A stretch of 64,000 bases of DNA, taken from positions 1-64,000 of the forward strand of contig CALLPE010000038.1 in assembly GCA_938015445.1 (NCBI GenBank), written 5' to 3'. Origin of the DNA: an uncultured Pirellulales bacterium. GTDB lineage: Bacteria > Planctomycetota > Planctomycetia > Pirellulales > Thermoguttaceae. How positions within the stretch are numbered: the stretch's first letter is position 1; every line of letters starts with the position of its first letter. A program made the translations under genes and the position numbers. Shown one piece after another: positions 1-10,163 of the stretch. The notes under the pieces are model-generated. The model did not search any database, had not been told where the DNA came from, and worked only from the letters and a program-made list of their open reading frames with translations.

Positions 1-1
1 C

Positions 2-1012
2 TCTTTCGACGGACTGTACTGGTCCATCTCCACGCCAAAGACCAGTTATATAGGCCTGCCGCCGACTGACCCCGACGGGACGCGAACCTCTTACTGGAAT
101 ACCGGTGTGTTTCCTTTTGTGGCTAGCGAGGTCCAGGTCAGTGGGCTTACAACCGCCTTCGAAGCCAGTTTCAACCCCGGCACACGGGTAGAGTTCGGAC
201 GGGTAGCCGAAGACAATCACGGTTGGTTCTTCAGCACTTTTCGGGTGCACAAACAGACGGAGGACCCCGAGTACTACAACGGAGTTCCCATTATCTTCCG
301 CGACCCGTTCGGTCTGATGGACGGACGCGTGTTCACTGATCCTGGCCCGCCACCGATAATATTAGTTCGGCCTTTGCCTATGACCTTCGAACACGTGGTG
401 GTAAACAACGAGGTCGAGACGTGGAACGTGGAGTTCAACTTGCTGCGCCGCACACAGCAATTCCACCGTGGTGGGTACTTGGAGTTCTTCCTGGGGCCGC
501 GCTACATGGAAGTCAACGAGGACTTCAACGTCATCGCCGAAGGCGGGCCCATGGCCAACAGCTACTGGAACACCCGCGCTGAAAACCACATGATCGGCGG
601 CCAATTGGGGCTGCGCTACTTCAAAAAATCGTTCCGTATGATGCTCAACTTGGAAGGCCGGTTCTTCGCGGGTCTGAACCGCCAGAACTTCAGACAGGAT
701 GTCGCACTGGGCACCCAACTTATAACCAACCGCGGGCAGATTAACTATCCCGACTGGTCAGGCTCCACTGCGTATACCGCCCTGAGCAAAGACGAATGGT
801 GCCCAGGCGTGGAAGTCCGCGCCGAGTTGCGCTATCAACTGGCACGCTCCCTTACCCTCCGTGCGGGCTGGACGGGAATGTGGTTCGATGGAATCGCCCG
901 CGCACAGAACGTCGTCCGCTACGAGCTACCCAACATGGGCATCGACGCCAGCGACAACCGGCAAGGTCTGTTCATCCACGGCGTAACCGTGGGCGTGGAC
1001 ATCAACCGCTAA
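2..1012 (+). CDS. BBP7-family outer-membrane beta-barrel protein (C-terminal part)
   Basis: The reading frame is open from base 2, so the gene begins left of the window; 336 residues are visible. The visible start reads FDGLYWSISTPKTSYIG, the kind of aromatic 'LYW' segment seen near the start of planctomycete BBP7 barrel proteins. The rest alternates short polar and aromatic stretches, as expected for transmembrane beta-strands (for example YLEFFLGPRYMEV and LRAGWTGMWFDGIA), and it ends GVTVGVDINR with a terminal strand-like pattern. The likely role is an outer-membrane porin or structural barrel; no substrate can be inferred. A GTG at 107 lies in frame but is internal, because the coding pattern continues upstream of it. 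The family call rests on the motif and pattern only. Confidence 0.75.
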   Translation, partial: SFDGLYWSISTPKTSYIGLPPTDPDGTRTSYWNTGVFPFVASEVQVSGLTTAFEASFNPGTRVEFGRVAEDNHGWFFSTFRVHKQTEDPEYYNGVPIIFRDPFGLMDGRVFTDPGPPPIILVRPLPMTFEHVVVNNEVETWNVEFNLLRRTQQFHRGGYLEFFLGPRYMEVNEDFNVIAEGGPMANSYWNTRAENHMIGGQLGLRYFKKSFRMMLNLEGRFFAGLNRQNFRQDVALGTQLITNRGQINYPDWSGSTAYTALSKDEWCPGVEVRAELRYQLARSLTLRAGWTGMWFDGIARAQNVVRYELPNMGIDASDNRQGLFIHGVTVGVDINR

Positions 1013-1147
1013 GCCGCTAGCTGCGGGCGAGCAATACCTACGACACGGCGCACCACAGGCGCACACTATCTACCGCGCCGGCGCAGCACCGGAACTTGCG
1101 GCCACGAGGCGGAACGTTCGTCTCTTGGCCGAGTTTATGACGGCAGG

Positions 1148-1387
1148 CTAAGTCGCCTTTGCCACTCGCCGCTTGGATTGTTTAGATTGTCGCGCCGCCT
1201 TGGCTTTAGTGGCGGAAGCGTGACGGCGGCGCAACTCGGCTAGCTCGGCGCTGAGCCGATGCCGCAATGGGTTCTCCGGCCGCAGCTCTGCCAAGAGAGC
1301 CTCGGCCCGGGCAAACGTTTCCTCCGAGAAATCGCCCCGGTGAAAAAGCACACGCCAACTTCTGGCAATTTCTTGGTCGGTTAACAA
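1148..1387 (-). CDS. Small basic helical protein, function unknown
   Basis: This encodes about 79 residues beginning MLTDQEIARSW. The N-terminal two thirds is predicted helical and rich in Ala, Leu and Glu, with a repeat-like 'LAELRPENPLRHRLSAELAELRR' character. The C-terminus is a lysine/arginine/alanine tail. I chose the TTG at 1387 because GAGGT lies six bases upstream; a second TTG at 1402 would add five residues. It has no recognisable domain. The basic tail would suit nucleic-acid binding, but that is inference. It lies between the barrel gene and the peptidase gene, on the strand of the peptidase. Whether it is a real gene is likely but not certain. Confidence 0.45.
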   Translation of the reverse strand: MLTDQEIARSWRVLFHRGDFSEETFARAEALLAELRPENPLRHRLSAELAELRRRHASATKAKAARQSKQSKRRVAKAT

Positions 1388-1533
1388 CAGAGCACCTCTC
1401 AAACGGCCAATAGATAGTCCACTTCCTACTTCAATTTTTATCTAATAGGCCCATTGTTGGCAACGCTTTTTTGCAGCACCTGATGGACGGCAGCAAGTTT
1501 GCCACCCTTTTGGTAGCAGCCGACGACGCCCTT

Positions 1534-2937
1534 TTAGCCGATAGTCCGCCCCAATATTCTCAAGGCGTGGTACGCCAACAGCAAAGCTCCTGCCAAAGCC
1601 AGGATGTTCTTCAGCGGCTCCATGGGCGAAGAATTAGTGGCTATGCTTCCGAGGTGTTGTCCAGCGACTGTTTGCCCTGCAACCGTCGGCGAATCGCTAG
1701 CTAGCGAACCAGTCGAGCCGTTGGCCAGCCTTCTGCCGTCGGCGTCGCCACGGCCGCCAAGCAGGGTTGGTACCGCAGTCCGATCGGCTGAACGCAATTG
1801 GTCTTGCGCAGTCTCTGGGGAAATGGCATTCCGGCCGATTTGCGCGTAATATCGGCCAGTGGACTCCGGTTGCGGTGGGCCGGAATCGTCGCATAGTGGT
1901 AATACTGACGGGTGGCCGAGGGCAGCGTTTCCTCCAAGAGGTGCGGCTGCGGCGACCGCCGGTCCGGCATTGGCAGCAACTTCACCCACCGAAGGCTTTC
2001 GCTGCAACGGCCAGTTGCTGGTGTCGGCCCGTTCGGCTGGGTGAGGTGGGCGTCGCGCCACCCAACCAGCGCCGGCCGAATTGAAATGACTGGAAGGCTG
2101 GCTGCCGAATGCTGCCTCGGAGGACGCGCTGCCGGGGGCAAGCTGGGAAAAAGCAGTGCCAAATGCCGACTGGGAGGGCGCATTGTGCTGGTCGCGCTGC
2201 GCGAAGTCCATCGGCGGCGGCGCGAGCCGTTGGAACTGGCTTGCCGTGGCCGCCAAGAACCTTTCCACCCGACCGCAATAGCTCCCCATCGTCGTCCCCC
2301 ACGAGGCACCGAAAAGCACTCCGGCCAGTTCGCCGCGCTGGTTGAGGATCGGGCCGCCGGAATCCCCTTCGCGCGCCGCTACGCTAAGTTCTACGATTTC
2401 GTAGGGCATGTTTGCGCCGGGGGCATAGTACTGTGTGCATCGTCCTGCTGCCACCCGATAGGAGCCTTTGCCGTATCCGGCAATCCACAACCACTGGCCC
2501 GGCCGGGGAGGCTCCCGGGCGATGGGGATCGGCTCCACCGGAGGACGCCAGATGGCCAGCGCTGCCAAGTCCCAATCGCGGTCCGCCCGAAGCACCGTGG
2601 CAGGCGACCTGAAACCGCCCGGAAATAACACGTGAATTGTGCCCACGGCCTCGCGGATCACGTGCCAGTTGGTCACCACCAAACCGTGATACTGGCTTAC
2701 GGCCACAAGCGCGCCGGAGCCGTAAGAAACGCTGTTCCCTCCCGGTGCGATAATACGCACCACGGCCGGGTGCGGCGCTGCTGGACGAGCCTGAGGAAAG
2801 GCTTCGCCTGCTTCGAGCGGGCTTGCGCAACGCGCCGCGATAACCCCAACGAGGGCCGCCGAAACCAAAGGCGCCCAAAGCGTGCCGATGCTTGTCCTGC
2901 TATCGCTGCGCTGGGCGTAAAAGCGGCTGAATCTCAT
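1534..2937 (-). CDS. Exported trypsin-like serine peptidase with C-terminal membrane anchor
   Basis: A 467-residue protein with an N-terminal hydrophobic segment (WAPLVSAALVGVIAA) followed by a chymotrypsin/HtrA-type protease domain. The catalytic triad is visible: His92 in TNWHV, Asp123 in DWDLAAL and Ser193 in GDSGGP. A Pro/Ser/Ala-rich linker of about 200 residues follows, and the chain ends in a hydrophobic helix (ILALAGALLLAYHALRIL), so the protease is probably tethered to a membrane on the periplasmic side. There is no PDZ domain, unlike DegP. The start is placed at the ATG at 2937; a TTG at 2961 would add eight residues, and neither has a clear ribosome binding site. The substrate is unknown; protein quality control or processing is a reasonable guess. 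Confidence 0.8.
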   Translation of the reverse strand: MRFSRFYAQRSDSRTSIGTLWAPLVSAALVGVIAARCASPLEAGEAFPQARPAAPHPAVVRIIAPGGNSVSYGSGALVAVSQYHGLVVTNWHVIREAVGTIHVLFPGGFRSPATVLRADRDWDLAALAIWRPPVEPIPIAREPPRPGQWLWIAGYGKGSYRVAAGRCTQYYAPGANMPYEIVELSVAAREGDSGGPILNQRGELAGVLFGASWGTTMGSYCGRVERFLAATASQFQRLAPPPMDFAQRDQHNAPSQSAFGTAFSQLAPGSASSEAAFGSQPSSHFNSAGAGWVARRPPHPAERADTSNWPLQRKPSVGEVAANAGPAVAAAAPLGGNAALGHPSVLPLCDDSGPPQPESTGRYYAQIGRNAISPETAQDQLRSADRTAVPTLLGGRGDADGRRLANGSTGSLASDSPTVAGQTVAGQHLGSIATNSSPMEPLKNILALAGALLLAYHALRILGRTIG

Positions 2938-3381
2938 TGTTGGTTGAGAAGACGCTGACAAGAGTATTTACACTACCCCGGTTCATTCTTCGGGACGGCG
3001 GTTCAGCCGCATGCAGCGGCGCGGGCTGGCTCGATTCAATCCATGAATCAGGCAAACTGTGTCTTTCCGACACGGTAGCGCGCAACGGCTCGTTGCTTCT
3101 GTGCGGCATAAGCGCCAAACGCGCCAAGGTCGGTGCAACCGCGAAGGACGCACTCTTCCGCTCACCATTTGCGGTTCTGCCTACCACTTGACCCGATTGC
3201 CCGCAGCGGCCACTATGATGAGGCGGTTGATGTCTGCCCAGCGGTCGCAGAGGTACAGGAAAAAACCGCGGGGCAGAACAACAGTGGGGATTTCTGTTGC
3301 GTATGTGGGCAGGGCCAGTGCAGCTTTCGGCAAGCGTGCACGATTGCGCCTTATAGTCGGGCCGCCGAGTGGGGGCGCATC
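2938..3381. other. Intergenic region between divergent peptidase and galK genes
   Basis: About 440 bases that should contain the promoters of two divergent genes. I see no convincing -35/-10 pair and no gene. Open frames here are short and lack family resemblance; the frame that extends galK upstream is not coding-like. Confidence 0.5.
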
Positions 3382-4521
3382 ATGCCTTTACAGAAGCATC
3401 ATGTTGTAGAGCGGTTTACTCGGCAACTGGGAGGCGAGCCGGTCTGGGTCGTACGCGCTCCGGGAAGGGTGAACCTGATCGGCGAGCATACCGACTACAA
3501 CGATGGCTTCGTATTGCCGCTGGCGATCGATCGGGCGATATGGATCGGTTTACGGCCGCGCGAGGACGGTCGGGTGAGAGTTTACTCTGCCGACTACGAC
3601 CAACAGGCCGAGTTTTCGCTGGAAGAATTCGTAAATCAACGGGCCGGCTGGCTCGAATACATCAAAGGTACCGCCTGGAGTCTCCAGCAAGCCGGCTACC
3701 AGCTTTGCGGTTGGGAGGGAGTTTTGTTGGGCGACGTACCGCAAGGGGCGGGCTTGTCCTCCTCGGCCGCGTTGGAAATCGCCGCCGCCCGAGCCTTCGC
3801 CGCTGCAAGCAATTTGCCGTGGGACCCGAAGGCGATGGCGCTATTGGGCCAACAGGCTGAGAACCGCTGGGTAGGCGTGCAGTGCGGCATCATGGATCAG
3901 TTGATCTCGGCCTGCGGAATCGCCGGACATGCTTTGTTGATAGATTGCCGCACGCTGGAATGCCGCCCGGCCCCTTTTCCTTCCGGCTGTGCGGTGGTGG
4001 TACTCGATACCGCCACCCGCCGCGGACTGGTCGATTCGCAGTACAACCAGCGCCGCGCCCAGTGCGAGGCAACGGCAAAGCTGTTTGGCGTAGGGGCGTT
4101 GCGCGATGTCAGCTTAGAACAGCTTGAGCGAGCGTCGGAGAAGATCGACCAATCGTCTTTTCGCCGGGCAAGACATGTGATTAGCGAGAACCAGCGCACG
4201 CTGGCGGCAGCCGAGGCCATGAGCCGCAACGACCTGCGCACGCTCGGCCGATTGATGGACGAAAGCCACGCCAGCCTGCGCGACGATTTCGAGGTCTCCA
4301 GCGACGCTCTGAACACCATGGTCCGCTGCGCCCGGAAGCATCCGGCTTGCTATGGGGCGCGGATGACCGGCGCCGGCTTTGGCGGCTGTGCAGTGGCTGT
4401 GGTGAACGCCGAGGCGGCTGAGGATTTTGCCACTGCTACGGCCGCAGCTTACAAGAATGAGACGGGTCTGGAACCGGCGGTTTACGTGTGCCAGGCAAGC
4501 CAAGGCGCAGAGTTGGTTTGA
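3382..4521 (+). CDS. galK: Galactokinase
   Basis: This enzyme phosphorylates alpha-D-galactose with ATP to galactose 1-phosphate, the entry step of the Leloir pathway, in the cytoplasm. The 379-residue protein has the galactokinase signature GRVNLIGEHTDY at residues 29-40, the GHMP ATP-binding loop GAGLSSSAALE near residue 122 and the third GHMP motif GAGFGG near residue 330. Length matches the family. The frame is open further upstream to 3133, but the homologous sequence begins at MPLQKHHVVERF, so the ATG at 3382 is used; a purine-rich GAGTGGGGG lies just before it. No galT or galE is adjacent. The gene is convergent with the VWA gene downstream. Confidence 0.95.
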   Translation: MPLQKHHVVERFTRQLGGEPVWVVRAPGRVNLIGEHTDYNDGFVLPLAIDRAIWIGLRPREDGRVRVYSADYDQQAEFSLEEFVNQRAGWLEYIKGTAWSLQQAGYQLCGWEGVLLGDVPQGAGLSSSAALEIAAARAFAAASNLPWDPKAMALLGQQAENRWVGVQCGIMDQLISACGIAGHALLIDCRTLECRPAPFPSGCAVVVLDTATRRGLVDSQYNQRRAQCEATAKLFGVGALRDVSLEQLERASEKIDQSSFRRARHVISENQRTLAAAEAMSRNDLRTLGRLMDESHASLRDDFEVSSDALNTMVRCARKHPACYGARMTGAGFGGCAVAVVNAEAAEDFATATAAAYKNETGLEPAVYVCQASQGAELV

Positions 4522-4524
4522 CGG

Positions 4525-4541
4525 TCTAGCACGCTGCTAGA
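4525..4541 (+). terminator. Hairpin just after galK
   Basis: TCTAGCA and TGCTAGA form a perfect seven-base stem around a three-base CGC loop, starting three bases after the galK stop codon. No T-run follows, so it may be a weak terminator or an mRNA 3'-end stabiliser. Confidence 0.4.
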
Positions 4542-4634
4542 GTTCTGCCCCCACACGGCACGATCGAGGCTGGTTTCTACTGGTCGCTTACGCTCCTGGC
4601 TCGATGTTCGCCGAACGCCCACGGCATTTGACGC

Positions 4635-6335
4635 TCATGCAACTATCTCTCTGCGTCGCCGCAGATAATCCCAAACCACGTAGCGGTCCAAATCCTTTCC
4701 GGCGGTGAAGAACACTCGGCCGCAAGCCGATTCGCTCAGCCGTCGTGCGAAGCTCACGTCCTCGCTGGTCTGCCAATAGCTTTGCAACAGAAAGATGTTG
4801 ATGGTGATCCCTTCGCGCATGCACATTAGCCCTTCGCGCAGGGTGGCTTCCTCGGTGCGGCGGTCCGACGGATACAGCAAGTACAGGTACTTGTCCTCGA
4901 AATGGGCTGTAGGCATTCCGTCGGTAATAAGGATGATCTGCTTATTGGGCGTATCTTGAGCGGCGAGCATCTGCCGGGCGACGCGCAAGCCGTGCTGTAT
5001 GTTGGTGAAGTGCTGGGGTACCTGCACTTCGCTGACATCCAGTCGGCTCATGTCCGCCCGCAGACGTACCACCGGTTCGCCCAGCGTCACTGGCCGAGGA
5101 AGCAATGATATGATTTCGCTGGGATGTCGGGGCTTGGCGAACGTGTACACCTCGATGAACTGGAGCCAGTCGCCCGGATACTCGCGGCGAATCAGACCTT
5201 CCAGCGCCAAGCCCATCCGCTTCACGTCGACGTATAAGCCGTCGTAGCGCATCGAGCCGCTCATGTCCAGCAAAACGGCTGTTGCGCACTTGGGGGTGTT
5301 GCGTGTGGGATGGATTTCGATATCTTCCGGCTGTAGTCGGATGGGCAGGCCCGGCCCTGTGCGAACCATGGCGTTTATCATCGAGCTAGAGATATCCATG
5401 TGGGCCAACGAATCGCCGAACTGATACGCCCGGGTGTGCTGCAATTCGATCACCCCGTCGCCTACGACTGGGCCACGGTGCCTTCCGGTGCGGGCCGCTT
5501 GCAGATGGGAGAAGATCCGCTCCAACAAGCGGTCCTGAAAGAGCCGGTATGCCTTGGGCGTGAGCCGATAGCCGCGCCGATTGCGTTCCAATCCTTGTTG
5601 CTCGGCCAAGTCGCGCAAATACTGCTGGATTTGTTCAGCCAGTCGGTTCAATTTCTCCACCTCGCCCGGCTCGGCGTACTCGGCCAGCGCTTCCATGTCT
5701 ATTACGCCGATCTGGGCCGTTTTGGCCGCTTCTTCCAATTGGCGCAGCAGCTTGTCGATTTGTTCCAGTTCGCGCTTTATCTCCAGGGCTTGCGGGATGG
5801 TCAGCGGTTGCCGACCGGTGAAAGTGTACTTGCTGGCCAATTCGTCGATTTGATATTTGTCTCCCAAGTAATCGATCAGCAATACCAATTGTCTGGAGAA
5901 CTTGGCACGCTGGTCGTCGATGCGATACCACAGCCGTTCCAACTCGTAAAGCTGCTCTTCGCGGACTGCTGCGGCGAAGCGTTTTTCCAGCCCCGGCGGA
6001 GGTTGCATTTGGCCGGCCAGACGTTGGAAGCGGTTGGCAGCCTCGGCCTGTACGCCGCGGGTTTCGTAGGTTTCCAGGATTTTCCGTTTTCGCTCGCGGA
6101 GCATGGCGATCAGGGCATCCAGGCTAGGTCCCAGACCAGCGATCTGGCTGGGATCGAGTCTTACTGCCCGGGCAAGCTCTTCTTCGCTCAGCTCGCGCAG
6201 CCCGCCGTATGCCAGCCAGTGCTCCATTGCCCCGGAGACGATGTCGGGCTGGGGGTGCATCGGACCTGGTAGATGCACCGGATCGTACCGCTGGTAGGTG
6301 TGGATCACTCCGCCAATGCATTGCCGCCTGGTCAT
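4635..6335 (-). CDS. VWA-domain protein paired with a MoxR/ChlI-like ATPase
   Basis: A 566-residue cytoplasmic protein. The N-terminal 300 residues are helical and charged (coiled-coil-like, many Glu/Arg/Gln). The C-terminal part is a von Willebrand factor A domain with an intact metal-ion-dependent adhesion motif, DMSGSM, at residues 357-362, followed by VDVKRMGLALEGL and ILITDGMP. It lies 55 bases downstream of the AAA ATPase gene on the same strand, so the two are probably co-transcribed. AAA/VWA pairs of this kind (MoxR-VWA, RavA-ViaA, magnesium-chelatase-like) act as chaperone-like remodelling machines that activate or insert metals into client enzymes; the client here is unknown. The ATG at 6335 has an AGCGGA sequence a few bases upstream; a GTG about 24 bases further in is possible. 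Confidence 0.85.
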   Translation of the reverse strand: MTRRQCIGGVIHTYQRYDPVHLPGPMHPQPDIVSGAMEHWLAYGGLRELSEEELARAVRLDPSQIAGLGPSLDALIAMLRERKRKILETYETRGVQAEAANRFQRLAGQMQPPPGLEKRFAAAVREEQLYELERLWYRIDDQRAKFSRQLVLLIDYLGDKYQIDELASKYTFTGRQPLTIPQALEIKRELEQIDKLLRQLEEAAKTAQIGVIDMEALAEYAEPGEVEKLNRLAEQIQQYLRDLAEQQGLERNRRGYRLTPKAYRLFQDRLLERIFSHLQAARTGRHRGPVVGDGVIELQHTRAYQFGDSLAHMDISSSMINAMVRTGPGLPIRLQPEDIEIHPTRNTPKCATAVLLDMSGSMRYDGLYVDVKRMGLALEGLIRREYPGDWLQFIEVYTFAKPRHPSEIISLLPRPVTLGEPVVRLRADMSRLDVSEVQVPQHFTNIQHGLRVARQMLAAQDTPNKQIILITDGMPTAHFEDKYLYLLYPSDRRTEEATLREGLMCMREGITINIFLLQSYWQTSEDVSFARRLSESACGRVFFTAGKDLDRYVVWDYLRRRREIVA

Positions 6336-6390
6336 GATTATGTCCGCTGCTGACCCCTTGGATCACGACTGCCCAGTACGCAGCCAGTGT

Positions 6391-7815
<1,425 letters not shown>

Positions 7816-8189
7816 TCTGTGTGCCTCGCCGTATTCGTCCGGCGGTCGCCTACCGAGCCGTTGCAGCGGCGCTACGCCGACAGCCGGTCTTCCATAGCCA
7901 CCGACAAGCGTCCGCTGTCGGCTTTGCCGACAACCGCGTGCCTCTTCCCGTGCATCAAGTTTATTCTAGAGCGATTTGCCCGATAGCCAAGCGCGAGACA
8001 CAGCCACCAGTGGCGCTACATTCCCATGACGCCCCGGCTTGTGGTAGCATGACGCTTCTAAAACCAGCCGCGGAACTGGCTGTCCGAGCCTTCTGCAACA
8101 GCAGTGGGCGCTGCACGGACAGCCAATCCGGTATCGAAAGCAATTGGCTATCAACAGCGATGCAGTATTCAGGATAACTCGGCTTGATC
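7816..8189. other. Intergenic region upstream of cdsA, with weak GCCGACA repeats
   Basis: The gap separates the divergent AAA and cdsA genes. Between about 7870 and 7946 the motif (G/A)CCGACA occurs three times at roughly 25-base spacing, perhaps a decayed tandem array. No gene or clear promoter is visible. Confidence 0.35.
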
Positions 8190-9125
8190 ATGCTGCGTTG
8201 GCGTTTGCTGCTTGGGGCGCTGCTTGTTGCGGCGTTGGTTGGGCTGATTTGGTTAGACAAGCTCAGCCATCCGCCCGGCGTGTGGCTGTTGCCTGTGGCA
8301 GTTGTGCTGGGACTGGCGGCCAGTGGCGAGCTGCTGTCGATGCTGCGCGACGTGCCGATGCGACCGCCGGCCTGGCTGGTCTGCGCCGGCAACCTGCTGG
8401 TCATCGTGGCTGCGTGGTTGCCGCTGGCGGTTGGTACCCTGGGCGACCGTCGCCACGAATTGCCAATCTCGTTGATGGACATTCAGATTCTTGCCCTGGC
8501 TTGGCCCATGTTAGCAATTGTAGTCGCAATGGCAGCGCTATGGTTGGCCGAGATGCTGCGTTACCGCAAGCCGGGCGACACGACGGGCAATTTAGCGGGC
8601 GGGGTGTTGGCCGTGGCGTATATCGGTCTGCCGCTAGCGCTGCTTGTTCAATTGCGAATGCTGTGGGGACTTGGGGCGCTGGTTGCGACAGTAGCAGTGG
8701 TGAAGATGGGCGATACCGGCGCCTACGCCTTCGGACACTTGCTCGGACGGCACAAGCTCGCGCCGCTAATCAGCCCTAATAAGACCGTGGAGGGACTGAT
8801 CGGACACATGCTGGCCGCCGCTTTTACCGGCTGGCTGGCCTTCGAGTATCTGGTCCCGCTGTTGCCTCCGGAAATAGTCTTGCCTAGCTCCTCGCTTCCT
8901 TCTAACGATTGGGGCAAGCCATGGCGGGCAATATGGTTTGGGCTGTTGGTGGGTGCGGCGGGGTTGGCCGGCGATCTAGCCGAGTCGCTACTGAAGCGCG
9001 ATTGCGGCCGAAAAGACTCTAGCCGCTGGCTTCCCGGACTGGGCGGCGTGCTGGACATACTCGATTCGCTGCTGCTGGCGGCCCCGGCGGCATGGCTGTG
9101 TTGGGCGCTGAAGCTGGTAGCATAA
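8190..9125 (+). CDS. cdsA: Phosphatidate cytidylyltransferase (CDP-diacylglycerol synthase)
   Basis: This integral membrane enzyme makes CDP-diacylglycerol from phosphatidic acid and CTP, the branch point for phospholipid synthesis. The 311-residue protein has about eight hydrophobic segments. The C-terminal CdsA signature is recognisable: SLLKRDCGRKDSSRWLPG followed by LGGVLDILDS. In the classical pattern this reads HGGxxDRxDS, so the His and Arg positions are Leu and Ile here, while the two Asp residues that bind metal and CTP are kept. GDTGAYAFGHLLGRHK at mid-protein also fits the family. The ATG at 8190 is preferred to an upstream in-frame TTG at 8184. It stands alone and is convergent with tadC. 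Confidence 0.92.
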   Translation: MLRWRLLLGALLVAALVGLIWLDKLSHPPGVWLLPVAVVLGLAASGELLSMLRDVPMRPPAWLVCAGNLLVIVAAWLPLAVGTLGDRRHELPISLMDIQILALAWPMLAIVVAMAALWLAEMLRYRKPGDTTGNLAGGVLAVAYIGLPLALLVQLRMLWGLGALVATVAVVKMGDTGAYAFGHLLGRHKLAPLISPNKTVEGLIGHMLAAAFTGWLAFEYLVPLLPPEIVLPSSSLPSNDWGKPWRAIWFGLLVGAAGLAGDLAESLLKRDCGRKDSSRWLPGLGGVLDILDSLLLAAPAAWLCWALKLVA

Positions 9126-9185
9126 CCTTCCGGCCGCTCAATCGCGCATCGTATCAGCGGCCAAGCGAGCTGTGGGGCTGGCCGC

Positions 9186-10154
9186 TCACCCCCCGCCCAT
9201 CTTGGGGAACATTTCGCGGATCATCGTGATGGCGGCCGGCCCGACAAGCACCACGAAGATGCCAGGGAATATGAACAGTACCAGGGGAAAGATCAATTGT
9301 ACGGCGGTTTTGGCGGCTTTTTCTTCAGCCATTTGGCGGCGTCGGGTGCGCATCGAGTCGCTTTGCACCCGTAGCGCTTGCGCCACACTGGAACCGAACT
9401 TGTCGGCCTGGATGAGCACGCCCGCCAGACTGCGCAGTTCCGCCACGCCGGTTCGCACCCCTAGCTCGTGGAGGACCTCGGCTCTGGGCCGACCCATCTG
9501 CAACTGGAAGTTGGCCAGGGCGAACTCGGCGGCCAGGATAGGGTGAGCCTTTTTCATTTCCTCGGCCACTTTGCGCATGGCCTGATCCAGCCCCAGGCCG
9601 GCTTCCACGCATACTACCATCAGATCAAGTGCGTCGGGCAGGGAGAGGAAGATGGCCTGCTGGCGATGTCGGGCGAGCAGACCGACGACGATATCCGGTA
9701 GGTAAAACAGCGCTGCGGCAGCCAGCACGACGGACATGAGCGTCTTCTGGTTCATCCCGCCCAGCGTCAGACTGAAGCCGCCTCCCACAAACAGCCCGAT
9801 CAGCAATCCGATGAACTTCAGCCCCAAGAAGATGCTGCTGGCAGCTTCGCCTCGGAATCCCGCATTAGCCAGTTTGAGCTTCAGTTTGCTCATCTCGGCT
9901 TCGCTCTTGGGCTGGAGCGGTTTTGCCAGGGCGGGAGTAGCCACTTCCAGCACTTTGCTCACGGCGTCGTTTTTCTTCAGGGCCAGCCGCCGTTGTCGCC
10001 GTTCCGGTTCGCGCAGGTCGGCCAGCCGCTCTAGCGCCCGGGGTCTTCCGCTGGCAATGCGGTCCAGCGCCCACCATGCCAAGGCGAAGACCATCCCGAA
10101 CAAAGCGATGGGGGTAAGAAACTCGTAGTCGAACAAGCTTTTGGCCAGCAGCAC
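9186..10154 (-). CDS. tadC: Tad secretion inner-membrane protein TadC (type II secretion F family)
   Basis: A 322-residue T2SSF-domain protein with an N-terminal membrane helix, a pair of hydrophobic helices in the middle (FIGLLIGLFVGGG and VVLAAAALFYLP) and a C-terminal one (LIFPLVLFIFPGIFVVLVG). The cytoplasmic domain has the typical LPDALDLMVVCVEAGLGLDQA and GVLIQADKFGSSVAQALR segments. With TadB it forms the membrane platform of a Tad (Flp) pilus or secretion machine. It starts with GTG, nine bases after the tadB stop, and is the last gene of a tadA-tadB-tadC operon. No pilin, secretin or prepilin peptidase is in the window, so the rest of the machine must be encoded elsewhere. Confidence 0.9.
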   Translation of the reverse strand: MLLAKSLFDYEFLTPIALFGMVFALAWWALDRIASGRPRALERLADLREPERRQRRLALKKNDAVSKVLEVATPALAKPLQPKSEAEMSKLKLKLANAGFRGEAASSIFLGLKFIGLLIGLFVGGGFSLTLGGMNQKTLMSVVLAAAALFYLPDIVVGLLARHRQQAIFLSLPDALDLMVVCVEAGLGLDQAMRKVAEEMKKAHPILAAEFALANFQLQMGRPRAEVLHELGVRTGVAELRSLAGVLIQADKFGSSVAQALRVQSDSMRTRRRQMAEEKAAKTAVQLIFPLVLFIFPGIFVVLVGPAAITMIREMFPKMGGG

Positions 10155-10163
10155 GGCTTACAC

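Noticed and set aside
3133-3381. Upstream extension of galK
   Set aside because: Family similarity begins at the ATG at 3382; the extension is not conserved-looking.
5400-6272. Plus-strand open frame (290 codons) over the VWA gene
   Set aside because: It lies antisense to a protein with an intact VWA motif and shows no domain.
9132-9162. Inverted repeat GGCCGCT/AGCGGCC between cdsA and tadC
   Set aside because: The loop is 17 bases and no T-run follows; too weak to call a terminator in GC-rich DNA.
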